Below, piece by piece: positions 48,478-57,291 of a DNA stretch of 64,000 nucleotides (position 1 is its first letter; each line of letters opens with the position of its first letter). Origin of the DNA: Rhizobiales bacterium CCH3-A5 (lineage in GTDB: Bacteria; Pseudomonadota; Alphaproteobacteria; Rhizobiales; Beijerinckiaceae). The stretch covers positions 186,001 through 250,000 of the forward strand of contig LSIB01000136.1 of assembly GCA_001556025.1 (NCBI GenBank). Direction: 5' to 3'. The notes under the pieces are model-generated. The model saw nothing but the letters and a program-made list of their open reading frames with translations. It did not search any database and was not told where the DNA came from. A program made the position numbers and the translations under genes.

Positions 48478-51300
48478 ATGCTGAGCTCGCTCCCCCTCGC
48501 CTTCTCCGCTCCGCTCGTGCTGGCGGCGCTCGCGCTGCTGCCGGCGCTCTGGCTGATCCTGCGGGTGACGCCGCCGCGTCCGAAACGCATCGACTTCCCG
48601 CCGCTCAAGATCATGGCCGACCTCGTCGCCAAGCGCGAATTGCCGGCCCATACGCCGTGGTGGCTGCTGGCGCTGCGCATGGCTGTCGCCGCGCTCGCGA
48701 TCCTCGCGGTGGCCGGCCCGGTCTGGAATCCGCCGCGCGAGGCCGGGCCCCTGCGCGGGCCGATGCTGCTGCTGATCGACAACGGTTTTGGCGCAGGCCC
48801 GGACTGGCCCGAGCGGCTCGCCATCGCCGAATCACGCGTCGCGGCCGCCGCCCGCGAAGGCCGCCCGGTCGCGCTGCTCGGCCTTGCCGAGGCCCCGGCC
48901 GCGATCGCGCTGTCGGAGCCCCGCGCCGCGCTCGAACGCCTGCGCGCCTTCGCGCTGCAGCCGCATGCGCCCGACCGCTCGGCCCATCTCGCGCGGATCG
49001 AAACCTTCCTCGCCGGCGCGCCGGATTCAGAAATCGTCTGGGTCGCCGACGGCCTGAGCATCGGCAGCGACGAAAGCGCCTTCCTCGCGCTGCTCAAGCA
49101 GGTCGCCGACGCAGGCCGGCTCTCGATCCATACCAGCCCGGCCGACCAGCTTGCCCTGACCAACCCCGAAAACCTCGCCGGCGCGCTCACCGTCACGGTT
49201 TTGCGCCCGACCCCGGCGGCGGCCGCGACAGGCCAGATCCGCGCGCTCGATCTGAAGGGCCTGCCGCTCGGCGACGCGCCCTTCATCTTCGAGGGTTCGG
49301 CGCTGGCGACCAGCGCCCGGCTGACCCTGCCGATCGAGGTCCGCAACGCCGTCTCGCGGCTGGAGATCATCGGTGAGCGTTCCTCGGCCGCCGTAGCGCT
49401 GCTTGACGACCGCGCCAAGCGCCGCCGCGTCGGCATCGTCTCCGGCGCGACGACCGATACCGCTCAGCCGCTGCTCTCGCCGACCTATTACGTCTCGCGC
49501 GCGCTGCAGCCCTTCGCCGAGATCCGCGAGCCGCGTCCGGGCTCGACCGACCCGGTCGGCGAATTGCTGGCGCAGAACCTCTCAGTGCTGGTGCTGGCCG
49601 ATATCGGCGCGCTTGACCGCGACACTGCGGGCAAGATCGACGCCTTCATCGCGCGCGGCGGCGTGCTGCTGCGCTTCGCCGGTGCGCGGCTGGCTGCGGC
49701 CTCGGATGACCTGACGCCGGTGCGGCTGCGTCGCGGCGGGCGCACGCTCGGCGGCGGCCTGTCCTGGGAGACGCCGCGCAAGCTCGCGCCCTTCACCCGC
49801 GAAAGCCCTTTCTTCGGGACGCAGATCAACGACGATGTCCGCGTCAGCCGCCAGATCCTGGCAGAGCCCGAGGCGGACCTCGCGCGAAAAACCTGGGCGG
49901 CGCTGGAGGACGGCACGCCGGTCGTCACCGGCGAGCGGCGCGGCGACGGCATGATCGCGATGATGCATGTCACCGCCGACACGACATGGTCGAACCTGCC
50001 GCTGTCGGGCCTGTTCGTCGAGATGCTGCGCAAGATCGTCGGTCTTGCCGGAACCGGACCTGCGGCCGAGGTCCAGGGAGAGGATGCGCGCGTGGAAACA
50101 CTGTCGCCGACCCGCGTGCTCGATGGACGCGGCGCCTTCCGCGCGCCGCCGGCCACCGCCCAGCCCGTTGCCAGAACCTTCGCCGGCCGCGCCACGCTCG
50201 CCCATCCGCCCGGCATCTACGGCCCGGCCGAAGCCTCGCTCGCGGTCAATGCGCTGAACCCGACCGATACGCTCAGCGCCGTCGATCTCGCCGCGCTCGG
50301 CGCGCCGATCCTGCCCGTGGACAAGCCGATCGCGCTCGACATCCGCCCTCAATTGCTGGTCGCAGCGCTTCTGCTGCTGGTCGCCGACACGCTGGCGACG
50401 CTCTGGCTCGGCGGCAGGCTCAACGTCGCCCGCATGCGCCGCCGCGCCGCCCCGGCTGCGATCCTGCTCGCGGTCGGACTGGCGCTCGGGCTCGCGCCGG
50501 ACATGGCCCGCGCGCAAGCCACGCCGCCCGCGCCCGACCAGAAGCCGCCGATCCCGCGCGAGCTTTTCGCGGCAGGCGCGGTGACGCGGCTGGCCTATGT
50601 CGTGACCGGCGACAGCAACGTCGACGCGATGTCGAAAGCGGGCATGGCCGGGCTCAACATCGTGCTCGGCGCACGCACCGCGCTCGAGCCCGGTGATGCC
50701 GTCGGCGTCAATGCCGAGCGCGACGAACTCGCCTTCTTCCCGGTGCTGTACTGGCCGATCGTGGCGGGCCGGCCGATTCCGGCGGCCGAGACGCTGCGCA
50801 AGCTCGAAGCCTATATGAAGGGCGGCGGGCTCGTCATCTTCGACACGCGCGACGCGATGAGCGCCCGGCCCGGCGGCGGCACGACGCCCGAGGGCGAACA
50901 ACTGCGCCGGATGCTGCAGACGCTCGACATTCCCGAGTTGGAGCCGATGCCGCGCGACCACGTCCTGACCAAGACCTTCTACATCCTCGACAGCTTCGTG
51001 GGCCGCTACGACACCGGCACGACCTGGGTCGAGATCCTTCCCCCCGCTGGCGAGGACGGACGCCGCCCGGCGCGGGCCGGAGACAATGTCTCGCCCATCG
51101 TGATCACCTCCAACGATCTCGCTTCGGCCTGGGCCGTGGGCCGGCGCGGCGAGGCCATGGTGCCGCTCTCGGGCTCGGACCCGCGTCAGCGCGAAATGGC
51201 GCTGCGGGCCGGGGTCAACCTCGTGATGTACGCGCTGACCGGCAACTACAAGGCCGATCAGGTCCATGTCCCGGCCCTGCTGGAAAGGTTGGGGCAGTGA
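48478..51300 (+). CDS. BatA-like plus DUF4159 membrane protein, 940 aa
   Basis: Residues 1-75: two hydrophobic helices of the BatA/aerotolerance N-terminus (PLVLAALALLPALWLILR; PPRPKRIDFPPLKIM). The middle (90-620) is a vWA-like/class I glutamine amidotransferase-like fold. Two TM helices follow (~620-675), then the C-terminal DUF4159 domain (ITRLAYVVTGDSNVDAMSKAGMAGLNIVL; GGGLVIFDTRDAM). It is one of two large envelope proteins of the locus; biochemical role unproven. Confidence 0.88.
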   Translation: MLSSLPLAFSAPLVLAALALLPALWLILRVTPPRPKRIDFPPLKIMADLVAKRELPAHTPWWLLALRMAVAALAILAVAGPVWNPPREAGPLRGPMLLLIDNGFGAGPDWPERLAIAESRVAAAAREGRPVALLGLAEAPAAIALSEPRAALERLRAFALQPHAPDRSAHLARIETFLAGAPDSEIVWVADGLSIGSDESAFLALLKQVADAGRLSIHTSPADQLALTNPENLAGALTVTVLRPTPAAAATGQIRALDLKGLPLGDAPFIFEGSALATSARLTLPIEVRNAVSRLEIIGERSSAAVALLDDRAKRRRVGIVSGATTDTAQPLLSPTYYVSRALQPFAEIREPRPGSTDPVGELLAQNLSVLVLADIGALDRDTAGKIDAFIARGGVLLRFAGARLAAASDDLTPVRLRRGGRTLGGGLSWETPRKLAPFTRESPFFGTQINDDVRVSRQILAEPEADLARKTWAALEDGTPVVTGERRGDGMIAMMHVTADTTWSNLPLSGLFVEMLRKIVGLAGTGPAAEVQGEDARVETLSPTRVLDGRGAFRAPPATAQPVARTFAGRATLAHPPGIYGPAEASLAVNALNPTDTLSAVDLAALGAPILPVDKPIALDIRPQLLVAALLLLVADTLATLWLGGRLNVARMRRRAAPAAILLAVGLALGLAPDMARAQATPPAPDQKPPIPRELFAAGAVTRLAYVVTGDSNVDAMSKAGMAGLNIVLGARTALEPGDAVGVNAERDELAFFPVLYWPIVAGRPIPAAETLRKLEAYMKGGGLVIFDTRDAMSARPGGGTTPEGEQLRRMLQTLDIPELEPMPRDHVLTKTFYILDSFVGRYDTGTTWVEILPPAGEDGRRPARAGDNVSPIVITSNDLASAWAVGRRGEAMVPLSGSDPRQREMALRAGVNLVMYALTGNYKADQVHVPALLERLGQ

Positions 51301-51332
51301 TAGCGCGGCCAGTTTTTGTGCCCGTCCCCTTG

Positions 51333-51425
51333 CCGTCATGGTCGGCCTTGTGCCGACCGTCCACATCTTCCGTCGTCGCGCTCCACGCCCAAGACGCGGA
51401 TGCTCGCCACAAGGGCGAGCATGAC
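51333..51425. repeat. Two-hairpin repeat, copy B (inside the MoxR-type locus)
   Basis: Stems GGTCGGC-CTTGT-GCCGACC and ATGCTCGCC-ACAAG-GGCGAGCAT. Compared with copy A, base changes occur in pairs on both arms, so pairing is preserved. Lies in the 187-bp gap between two same-strand genes of one locus. Confidence 0.85.
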
Positions 51426-51487
51426 AGAGAAGACGTCGTCATGGTCAGCCACCCGGCTGGCAGCGCCACCAAACGGATCGCAAACTG

Positions 51488-53584
51488 ATGTGGAGCCTCT
51501 CCTTCGCGCCGCTGGTGCCGCTGCCGCTGCTGATCGGCTTGGCCGTTCTGGCTGCGCTGGCGGCGGGCGCGGCGATCGTGCTCGCCGGCCGCAGCGCCAT
51601 CCTGCGCGCGCTGGCGCTGGCCGTGCTGACGATCACGCTGGCCGACCCGTCGCTGGTTTTCGAGGACCGCGAGCCGGTCAAGGACGTCGTCTCGGTCGTG
51701 GTCGACCGCTCGGCCTCGAACCGCCTCGCCGATCGCGGGCAACAGTCTCAGGCAGCCCAGGCGGAAGTCGAACGCCAGTTGCGCGGCATGACCAATGTCG
51801 AATCCCGCATCGTCGAGGTCCGCGACGCGCAAGGCTCGGGCGACGGCACGCGCCTGTTCGAGGCGTTGGCCGCGAGCCTCGCCGACGTGCCCTCCGAGCG
51901 GGTCGCAGGCGCGATCGTCATCACGGACGGCCTCGCCCATGATGCGCCGGCCAATGCCGAGGCGCTGGGCCTGCGCGCGCCGCTGCATGTGCTGACCACC
52001 GGGCGCAACGCCGAGATCGACCGCCGCATCGTGCTGGTCGATTCGCCGCGCTTCGGCATTGTCGGCAAGGACCAGACCGTGCGCCTGCGCGTGCTGGAAA
52101 AGGGCGGGCCGGGCCGCGCCGGCCTCGTCATCCGCCGCGACGGCGAGATCATCGCGCGACGCGAGGTCACGGCCGGCGAGATCGTGCAGGTGCCGGTCAG
52201 GATCGACCGTGGCGGTCCCAACGTCGTCGAGATCGAGGCCGCACCGCTCGACAACGAGCTGACGCTGGCCAACAACCGCGCCGTCATCACCATCGAGGGC
52301 GTGCGCGACAAGCTGCGCGTGCTGCTGGTCTCGGGCGAGCCGCATCCGGGCGAGCGGACCTGGCGCAACCTGCTCAAGGCCGACGCCAATGTCGATCTCG
52401 TCCATTTCACCATTCTGCGCCCGCCGGAGAAGCAGGACGGCACGCCGATCAACGAGCTCTCGCTGATCGCCTTCCCGACGCGCGAGCTGTTCCAGGTCAA
52501 GATCAAGGAATTCGACCTGATCATCTTCGATCGCTACGCCAACCAGTCGATCCTGCCGCTGCTCTATTTCGAGAACATCGTGCGCTATGTCCGCGAGGGC
52601 GGCGCGTTGCTGGTCGCAGCGGGGCCGGAATATGCCGGCTCGCAATCGCTTTCGCGCACGCCGCTCGGACAGATCCTGCCGGCCCAGCCCGACGGCACGG
52701 TCATCGACGAGGCCTATCGCGCTCGCGTCAGCGAGCCGGGCAAGCGCCACCCCGTCACCCGCGACCTGCCGGGCTCCGAGGTCGAGCCGCCGCGCTGGGG
52801 CGAATGGCTGCGCATGGTCGGCGCGCGCGCGCGCACCGGCTCGGCCGTGATGAGCGGCCCCGGCGACCGGCCGCTGTTGATGCTGGCGCGCGAGCAGAAG
52901 GGCCGCGTCGCGCTCTTCCTCTCCGATCATGCCTGGCTCTGGGCGCGCGGTTTTCGCGATGGCGGCCCGCACCTCGACCTGCTGCGACGGCTCGGCCACT
53001 GGCTGATGAAGGAGCCCGATCTCGAGGAAGAGGCGCTGCGCGCCAGCGCCCGCAACGGCGTCATCGAGGTCGAGCGCCAGACGCTGTCGGACAATCCAGG
53101 CGCAATCACCATCACCGGCCCCGGCGGCGTCTCGCGCTCGGTGCCGCTGGAGCCCGGCCGGCCCGGCCTGTTCACCGCGCGCATTCCGTCGGCAGAGTTC
53201 GGCCTGCACCGCGTCTCGGGCGACAACCTGACCGCCTTCGCCAGCCTCGGGCCTGAGAACCCGCGCGAGCTGATGGAGGTCGTCAGCAATCCGACGCAGC
53301 TTGCGGCCCTCGCCGAAGCGACGGGCGGCTCGTCGCGCCGCATCGGGCAGGAGACCGGCTCTGCTGTCGCCGTGCCGCGCATCGTGCCGGTGCGCGCCGG
53401 CACGGGTTTTGCCGGCGCGGACTGGATCGGGCTCAGGATCAGCGATTCCGGCATCGTACGCGGCGTTCAGATTTCGCCGTTGTTCATCGGCCTCATCGGC
53501 CTGGCCCTGCTCTTCGGGGCGCTCGTCGCCGGCTGGCTCGGCGAGAGCGGGCGCAGGTTCAAGCGGACAGGCGAGACGGCGTGA
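51488..53584 (+). CDS. Large membrane protein of the MoxR/DUF58 locus, 698 aa
   Basis: Two N-terminal helices (6-55), a vWA-like region (~65-165; VVSVVVDRSASNRLAD and AIVITDGLAHDA), an Ig-like region, then a class I glutamine amidotransferase-like fold (VLLVSGEPHPGERTWRNLLKAD; EFDLIIFDRYA; YVREGGALLVAAGPEY) and a final TM helix. It is homologous to the membrane proteins usual after DUF4159 genes. The GATase-like fold lacks an evident catalytic triad. Confidence 0.87.
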   Translation: MWSLSFAPLVPLPLLIGLAVLAALAAGAAIVLAGRSAILRALALAVLTITLADPSLVFEDREPVKDVVSVVVDRSASNRLADRGQQSQAAQAEVERQLRGMTNVESRIVEVRDAQGSGDGTRLFEALAASLADVPSERVAGAIVITDGLAHDAPANAEALGLRAPLHVLTTGRNAEIDRRIVLVDSPRFGIVGKDQTVRLRVLEKGGPGRAGLVIRRDGEIIARREVTAGEIVQVPVRIDRGGPNVVEIEAAPLDNELTLANNRAVITIEGVRDKLRVLLVSGEPHPGERTWRNLLKADANVDLVHFTILRPPEKQDGTPINELSLIAFPTRELFQVKIKEFDLIIFDRYANQSILPLLYFENIVRYVREGGALLVAAGPEYAGSQSLSRTPLGQILPAQPDGTVIDEAYRARVSEPGKRHPVTRDLPGSEVEPPRWGEWLRMVGARARTGSAVMSGPGDRPLLMLAREQKGRVALFLSDHAWLWARGFRDGGPHLDLLRRLGHWLMKEPDLEEEALRASARNGVIEVERQTLSDNPGAITITGPGGVSRSVPLEPGRPGLFTARIPSAEFGLHRVSGDNLTAFASLGPENPRELMEVVSNPTQLAALAEATGGSSRRIGQETGSAVAVPRIVPVRAGTGFAGADWIGLRISDSGIVRGVQISPLFIGLIGLALLFGALVAGWLGESGRRFKRTGETA

Positions 53585-53593
53585 CCGCCCTTT

Positions 53594-53688
53594 CCGTCAT
53601 GGTCGGGCTTGTCCCGGCCATCCACGTTTTCCGTCGTAGAGCGCTATGACCAAGACGTGGATGCTCGCCACACGGACGAGCATGACGG
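53594..53688. repeat. Two-hairpin repeat, copy C (between convergent genes)
   Basis: GGTCGGG-CTTGT-CCCGGCC (one wobble pair) and ATGCTCGCC-ACACG-GACGAGCAT (one mismatch). Same length and order as copies A and B. Separates the membrane gene and the convergent GNAT gene; it begins 9 bp after the upstream stop. Confidence 0.83.
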
Positions 53689-53695
53689 TCGTGGT

Positions 53696-54205
53696 TCAGG
53701 CTCCCGCTCGAAACGCCGTCACCGCACCTCGGCGCTCAGCCAGCACGCCCTCGACCAGTTCCAGCGCCAGAAACCGCGCCGGATCGGCCGGCCCCGGCAG
53801 CACGAGCTGACCCGGCGGGATCATCCTGAAGCCGAAGCGCGCGTAATAGGGCGCGTCGCCGATCAGCATGATCAGCTCGTGACCGTCGGCGCGCGCGGCC
53901 TCGATCGAGCGGGTCATCAACGCCGCCCCGATCCCCTTGCCCTCGAAGGCCGGATCGACCGTCAGCGGCCCGAGCATCAGCGCCTTGTGAGCCCCGGCCA
54001 GCACCGGCGTGACCTTGATCGAGCCGACCAGGAACGTTCCGACATGGGCGGCGAAGGAGAGCGCCGGATCGGGCGCCACGCCCTCGCGCAGGCGAAACGC
54101 CGTGCGGGCGAAGCGGCCCGGCCCGAAGGCGCGCTCATGCAAACGCTCGATCGCGGCGGCATCGACGGGGAGTTCGTGGCGGATGGTGAGCGGCAAAGAC
54201 GTCAT
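53696..54205 (-). CDS. GNAT-family N-acetyltransferase
   Basis: 169 aa. The acetyl-CoA site is LMLGPLTVDPAFEGKGIGAALMTRSIEAARADG (motif A: V-x-P-x-x-x-G-x-G-I-G), and the C-terminal strand LIGDAPYYARFGFRMIP is of the YhbS type. Substrate unknown. Start ATG 54205. Confidence 0.9.
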   Translation of the reverse strand: MTSLPLTIRHELPVDAAAIERLHERAFGPGRFARTAFRLREGVAPDPALSFAAHVGTFLVGSIKVTPVLAGAHKALMLGPLTVDPAFEGKGIGAALMTRSIEAARADGHELIMLIGDAPYYARFGFRMIPPGQLVLPGPADPARFLALELVEGVLAERRGAVTAFRAGA

Positions 54206-54376
54206 GACGGGCAAAAACCTGCGACGGGATCGTGAGGGCATGGCCGCGCGGCGGCATGCCGGATGGGCGCGTGTCAGCGCGCCGGTCGTCGCAGGGTGGA
54301 AAGGGTGAGCCCGTTGGTCATGATTGCGCTTTAGAGCAACAGCCCTGCGAGGGAAAGCCGGTTTCGATCGTCCGCT

Positions 54377-54889
54377 TCACCAGTCGGCGCGCGTCATTGC
54401 CCTGTCGAGGATTTCCGCCAGGCGACGCCGTGTGCCCGCGGTCGTCCCCTCCGGCAGCGCATCGAGCGAAAACCACCCCGCCTCGGCGATCTCGCGGTCC
54501 GGCTGCTTGGCGCTCTCGACGACGAAGTCCCGCGCGACATAGACCGCGACATGGTCGCGGCGTGACGCGATTCGGTTGAAGAATATGCCATGCAGGACCG
54601 GCTCCCCTTTGAGCCGGATGCAGGCCTCCTCACGCAGTTCCTTCGCCAGCGTCTCGAGCAGCGTCTCGCCGACCTCGACGCCGCCGCCTGGCAGGTGCCA
54701 GCCCGGCACATAGGTGTGGCGCACGAGGAAGACGCGGCCGGTCTCGTCGAGCACGGCGGCGCGCACGCCGAGCGTCATGCCCCGCATCAACCTAGAATAG
54801 AGATGGACGGCCCGCACGAGCAGGCGCTCGCGCCAAGTCAGGCGACGATCCTGCCTGATTCCGGGCTCAAAGGGCTCATTTCGGCTCAT
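54377..54889 (-). CDS. Nudix hydrolase
   Basis: 170 aa. Nudix box GGGVEVGETLLETLAKELREEACI (G-x5-E-x7-R-E-x2-E-E with Glu-Ala-Cys at the end) is intact; HTYVPGWHLPGGG precedes it. A hydrophobic/basic N-terminus (RLLVRAVHLYSRLMRGMTLGVR) is typical of a membrane-adjacent subgroup. Start MSRNEPF at 54889. Confidence 0.88.
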   Translation of the reverse strand: MSRNEPFEPGIRQDRRLTWRERLLVRAVHLYSRLMRGMTLGVRAAVLDETGRVFLVRHTYVPGWHLPGGGVEVGETLLETLAKELREEACIRLKGEPVLHGIFFNRIASRRDHVAVYVARDFVVESAKQPDREIAEAGWFSLDALPEGTTAGTRRRLAEILDRAMTRADW

Positions 54890-54999
54890 GACGGCGCCAA
54901 ATCCCAAGAATCCGTTATTTAACTATGCATAAAACGCATGACAGAGGCCCATTCTGAGTTCCGTTACGTCATAAACGCGCCGCAAAGCAGGCAGAGAAC

Positions 55000-55161
55000 A
55001 TGGCCTCATCGCTGGGGACTATTGTCATGCTGCTCACCTTCATCATCTCTCGGCTTCGCGCCAAATCTTTCCTGCGCACCAAGCGGGCCTATGTCTGGCG
55101 TCCGGCCCTGACCCTGACCGATTCGCGCATCGTCTCCGAACTGACCGGCGCCGCCAACTGA
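55000..55161 (+). CDS. Possible small membrane-associated protein, 53 aa
   Basis: A 53-codon frame in a 411-bp gap (54890-55300). The N-terminal half is hydrophobic (SLGTIVMLLTFIISRLR), then a basic stretch (KSFLRTKRAY), then a polar end with aliphatic repeats (PALTLTDSRIVSELTGAAN). Codon third positions are GC-rich like real genes here. A weak purine-rich ribosome site precedes the ATG. No homolog recognised; the rest of the gap shows nothing. Confidence 0.4.
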   Translation: MASSLGTIVMLLTFIISRLRAKSFLRTKRAYVWRPALTLTDSRIVSELTGAAN

Positions 55162-55300
55162 TCGGTCCGGGCGCGCGCTGTCCGTTCGGCTGACGATCGG
55201 CAGAACGTCGCAAACTCGCGCCGGAGGATTTGCGCCTGCGTCGTCACGGACGCCCGCGCGCGCTTGACGGCGCAGGGACGGACGGGCAAGCGCTTGGGTC

Positions 55301-56194
55301 GTGTTCAAGCTCGCGCATCTGTCCGATCCGCATCTCGGCCCGCTGGCGGGCTTTTCGCTGCACCAGCTTCTGGGCAAGCGCGCGACTGGCTATGTCAACT
55401 GGCGGCGCAAGCGCCGCCATGCCCATGACATGGAAATCCTGGCGCTAATCGTCGCCGACATCCGCGCGCAGACGCCCGACCATGTCGCCTGCACCGGCGA
55501 CGTCGCCCATATCGGCCTGCCCGACGAGTTCAAGACGGCCGTCGCCTTCCTCGACACGCTCGGCGCGCGGGTCGATGTCAGCTTCGTGCCCGGCAATCAC
55601 GACGCCTATGCGCGCTCCTCGCTGAAGGCGCTGGCGGCCCATCTCGGCCCCTGGTGCGACAGCGACGATGCCGGCATCGGCTACCCCTGGTATCGCAGGC
55701 GCGGCCCGGTCGCACTGATCGGCCTCAACACCGGCATCCCGACCCTGCCGATGATGGCGACCGGCCGCGTCGGGCCCGATCAGATCGTGAAGGCCGAGGC
55801 GTTTTTGAACCGCGCGCGGGACGAGCGGCTGATCCGCGTCGTCCTGATCCACCACCCGCCCTATGTCGGTGGTGCGCGGCGCTCGCGCGAGCTCGTCGAT
55901 GCCGCAGCCTTCGAGGCTATGCTGGCGCGCACGGGGGCCGACCTCGTGCTGCATGGCCACAACCACACCTTCTCGCTGGCCTGGCGCAAGGGCCATGGCC
56001 GCGACGTGCCGATCGTCGGCGTACCCTCCTGCTCGATCGGCCCGCGCGGCCATGGCGAGATGGCGACCTGGCACCTGTTCCGGATCGAGGGCGACGCGAA
56101 AGACCCGCATATCAGCGTCGAGCAGCGCGGCTTCGAGCTCGACGGCTCGGTGATCATGCGCCAGCAGATCGCGCTACACGCTAAGCCGGTGTGA
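55301..56194 (+). CDS. Metallophosphoesterase (calcineurin-like)
   Basis: 297 aa. Two-metal site: LSDPHLG, CTGDVAH, VPGNHDAY, LIHHPPY and LHGHNH are all present in the right order. The subgroup is close to 3',5'-cAMP-phosphodiesterase-like and 'YkuE-like' enzymes; the substrate cannot be assigned. GTG start at 55301. Confidence 0.92.
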   Translation: MFKLAHLSDPHLGPLAGFSLHQLLGKRATGYVNWRRKRRHAHDMEILALIVADIRAQTPDHVACTGDVAHIGLPDEFKTAVAFLDTLGARVDVSFVPGNHDAYARSSLKALAAHLGPWCDSDDAGIGYPWYRRRGPVALIGLNTGIPTLPMMATGRVGPDQIVKAEAFLNRARDERLIRVVLIHHPPYVGGARRSRELVDAAAFEAMLARTGADLVLHGHNHTFSLAWRKGHGRDVPIVGVPSCSIGPRGHGEMATWHLFRIEGDAKDPHISVEQRGFELDGSVIMRQQIALHAKPV

Positions 56195-56212
56195 CCTTCG
56201 CGTTCCTCTAGA

Positions 56213-56323
56213 CGTCATCCCGGACGCAGCGAAGCGGAGCTCCGGGATCCATCATAGAGCGCAATCTTAGCCTTACGATGGATCCCGGAGCTACGCGGAT
56301 ACGCCGCTCGTCCGGGATGACGG
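56213..56323. repeat. Inverted-repeat element (about 111 bp) between convergent genes
   Basis: Ends CGTCATCCCGGACG and CGTCCGGGATGACG pair exactly; inside, GGAGCTCCGGGATCCATC and GATGGATCCCGGAGCTACG form a second inverted pair. Located between the metallophosphoesterase and the convergent SDR gene. Different in sequence from copies A-C. Confidence 0.85.
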
Positions 56324-56352
56324 AGAATTTCTGGGGCGAGCCGAGGACGGCG

Positions 56353-57099
56353 TCAGATGCAGCGCCCGCCATCCACCGCCAGCACCGAGCCCGTGATCAT
56401 CTCGGCCTCGTCGGAGCATAAAAACAGCGCCGCATTGGCGATGTCCTGCGGCGTCGAGAGGCGTCCCCAGGGGATCGTCGATTTGAACTGCGCGCGTTTC
56501 TCAGGCGTGTCCTCGCCCATGAAGGTCGCCAGAAGAGGCGTTTCGCCGGCGACGGGCGCGATCGCGTTGACGCGGATGCGCTCGGGCGCAAGTTCGACCG
56601 CCATCGACTTCGAGAGCAGGTTGGCGGCCCCCTTCGAGCCGTTATACCAGGTCAGGCCCGGCCGCGGCCGGATGCCCGCAGTCGAGCCGATGTTGAGGAT
56701 GACGCCGCCGCCATGCTCGCGGAAATGCGGCACCGTCGCCTTCGCCATCAGGAAAATCGACTTCACATTGACGTCGAAGACCCGGTCGAACTCCTCTTCC
56801 GAAATGTCTAGCATCGGCTGGTTGCGGTGACTGATGCCGGCATTGTTGACCACGATGTCGAGCTTGCCGAACTTTGCCAGCACGCGCGCCACCGCCTTGT
56901 CGACGCTTTTGCCCTTGCCGACGTCGCAGGCGACCGCAAAGGCCTTGCGCCCGATCGACTGCGCCGCCTCCTTCGCCTTGTCGCCGTTGATGTCGAGCAC
57001 CGCGACGCGCGCGCCCTCGCGCACGAACGTCTCGGCGATGCCGAGGCCGAACCCTTGCGCGCCCCCGGTGATCAGCGCCGTCTTGCCTTTGAGTCTCAT
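56353..57099 (-). CDS. SDR-family oxidoreductase, glucose/3-oxoacyl dehydrogenase-like
   Basis: 248 aa. TGGAQGFGLG (cofactor site), D in VLDINGD (prefers NAD(H)), NNAGIS, and the catalytic S-x12-Y-x3-K seen as IGSTAG..WYNGSKGA. Ends GSVLAVDGGRCI. ATG at 57099 with GAGGAAA seven bases upstream. The substrate is unknown. Confidence 0.88.
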   Translation of the reverse strand: MRLKGKTALITGGAQGFGLGIAETFVREGARVAVLDINGDKAKEAAQSIGRKAFAVACDVGKGKSVDKAVARVLAKFGKLDIVVNNAGISHRNQPMLDISEEEFDRVFDVNVKSIFLMAKATVPHFREHGGGVILNIGSTAGIRPRPGLTWYNGSKGAANLLSKSMAVELAPERIRVNAIAPVAGETPLLATFMGEDTPEKRAQFKSTIPWGRLSTPQDIANAALFLCSDEAEMITGSVLAVDGGRCI

Positions 57100-57256
57100 G
57101 GTGTTTCCTCGGCCTTTTGTTGTGGCCCGGACTGTGCGGAGATTTGGCGAAGGCAACAAATGCGTTTTCGCGATCGGGTTGAGACGGAAAACGTATGGCG
57201 CGCTTTGCGTCATTCTCCGGCGAAGCGCAGCGCAGACCCGGGAATCCCCGGCAGGA

Positions 57257-57281
57257 CATGCTCGGGACAAGCCCGAGCATG
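57257..57281. repeat. Single-hairpin remnant of the two-hairpin repeat
   Basis: CATGCTCGGG-ACAAG-CCCGAGCATG, a perfect 10-bp stem with the same ACAAG loop as the second hairpin of copies A and B. The other half is missing. Lies just past the ABC-F stop. Confidence 0.75.
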
Positions 57282-57291
57282 ACGTATTTTT

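Noticed and set aside
47652..53209. Minus-strand frames of 594, 594 and 664 codons over the DUF58/DUF4159/membrane genes
   Set aside because: They are complements of well-supported plus-strand genes and have no family signature.
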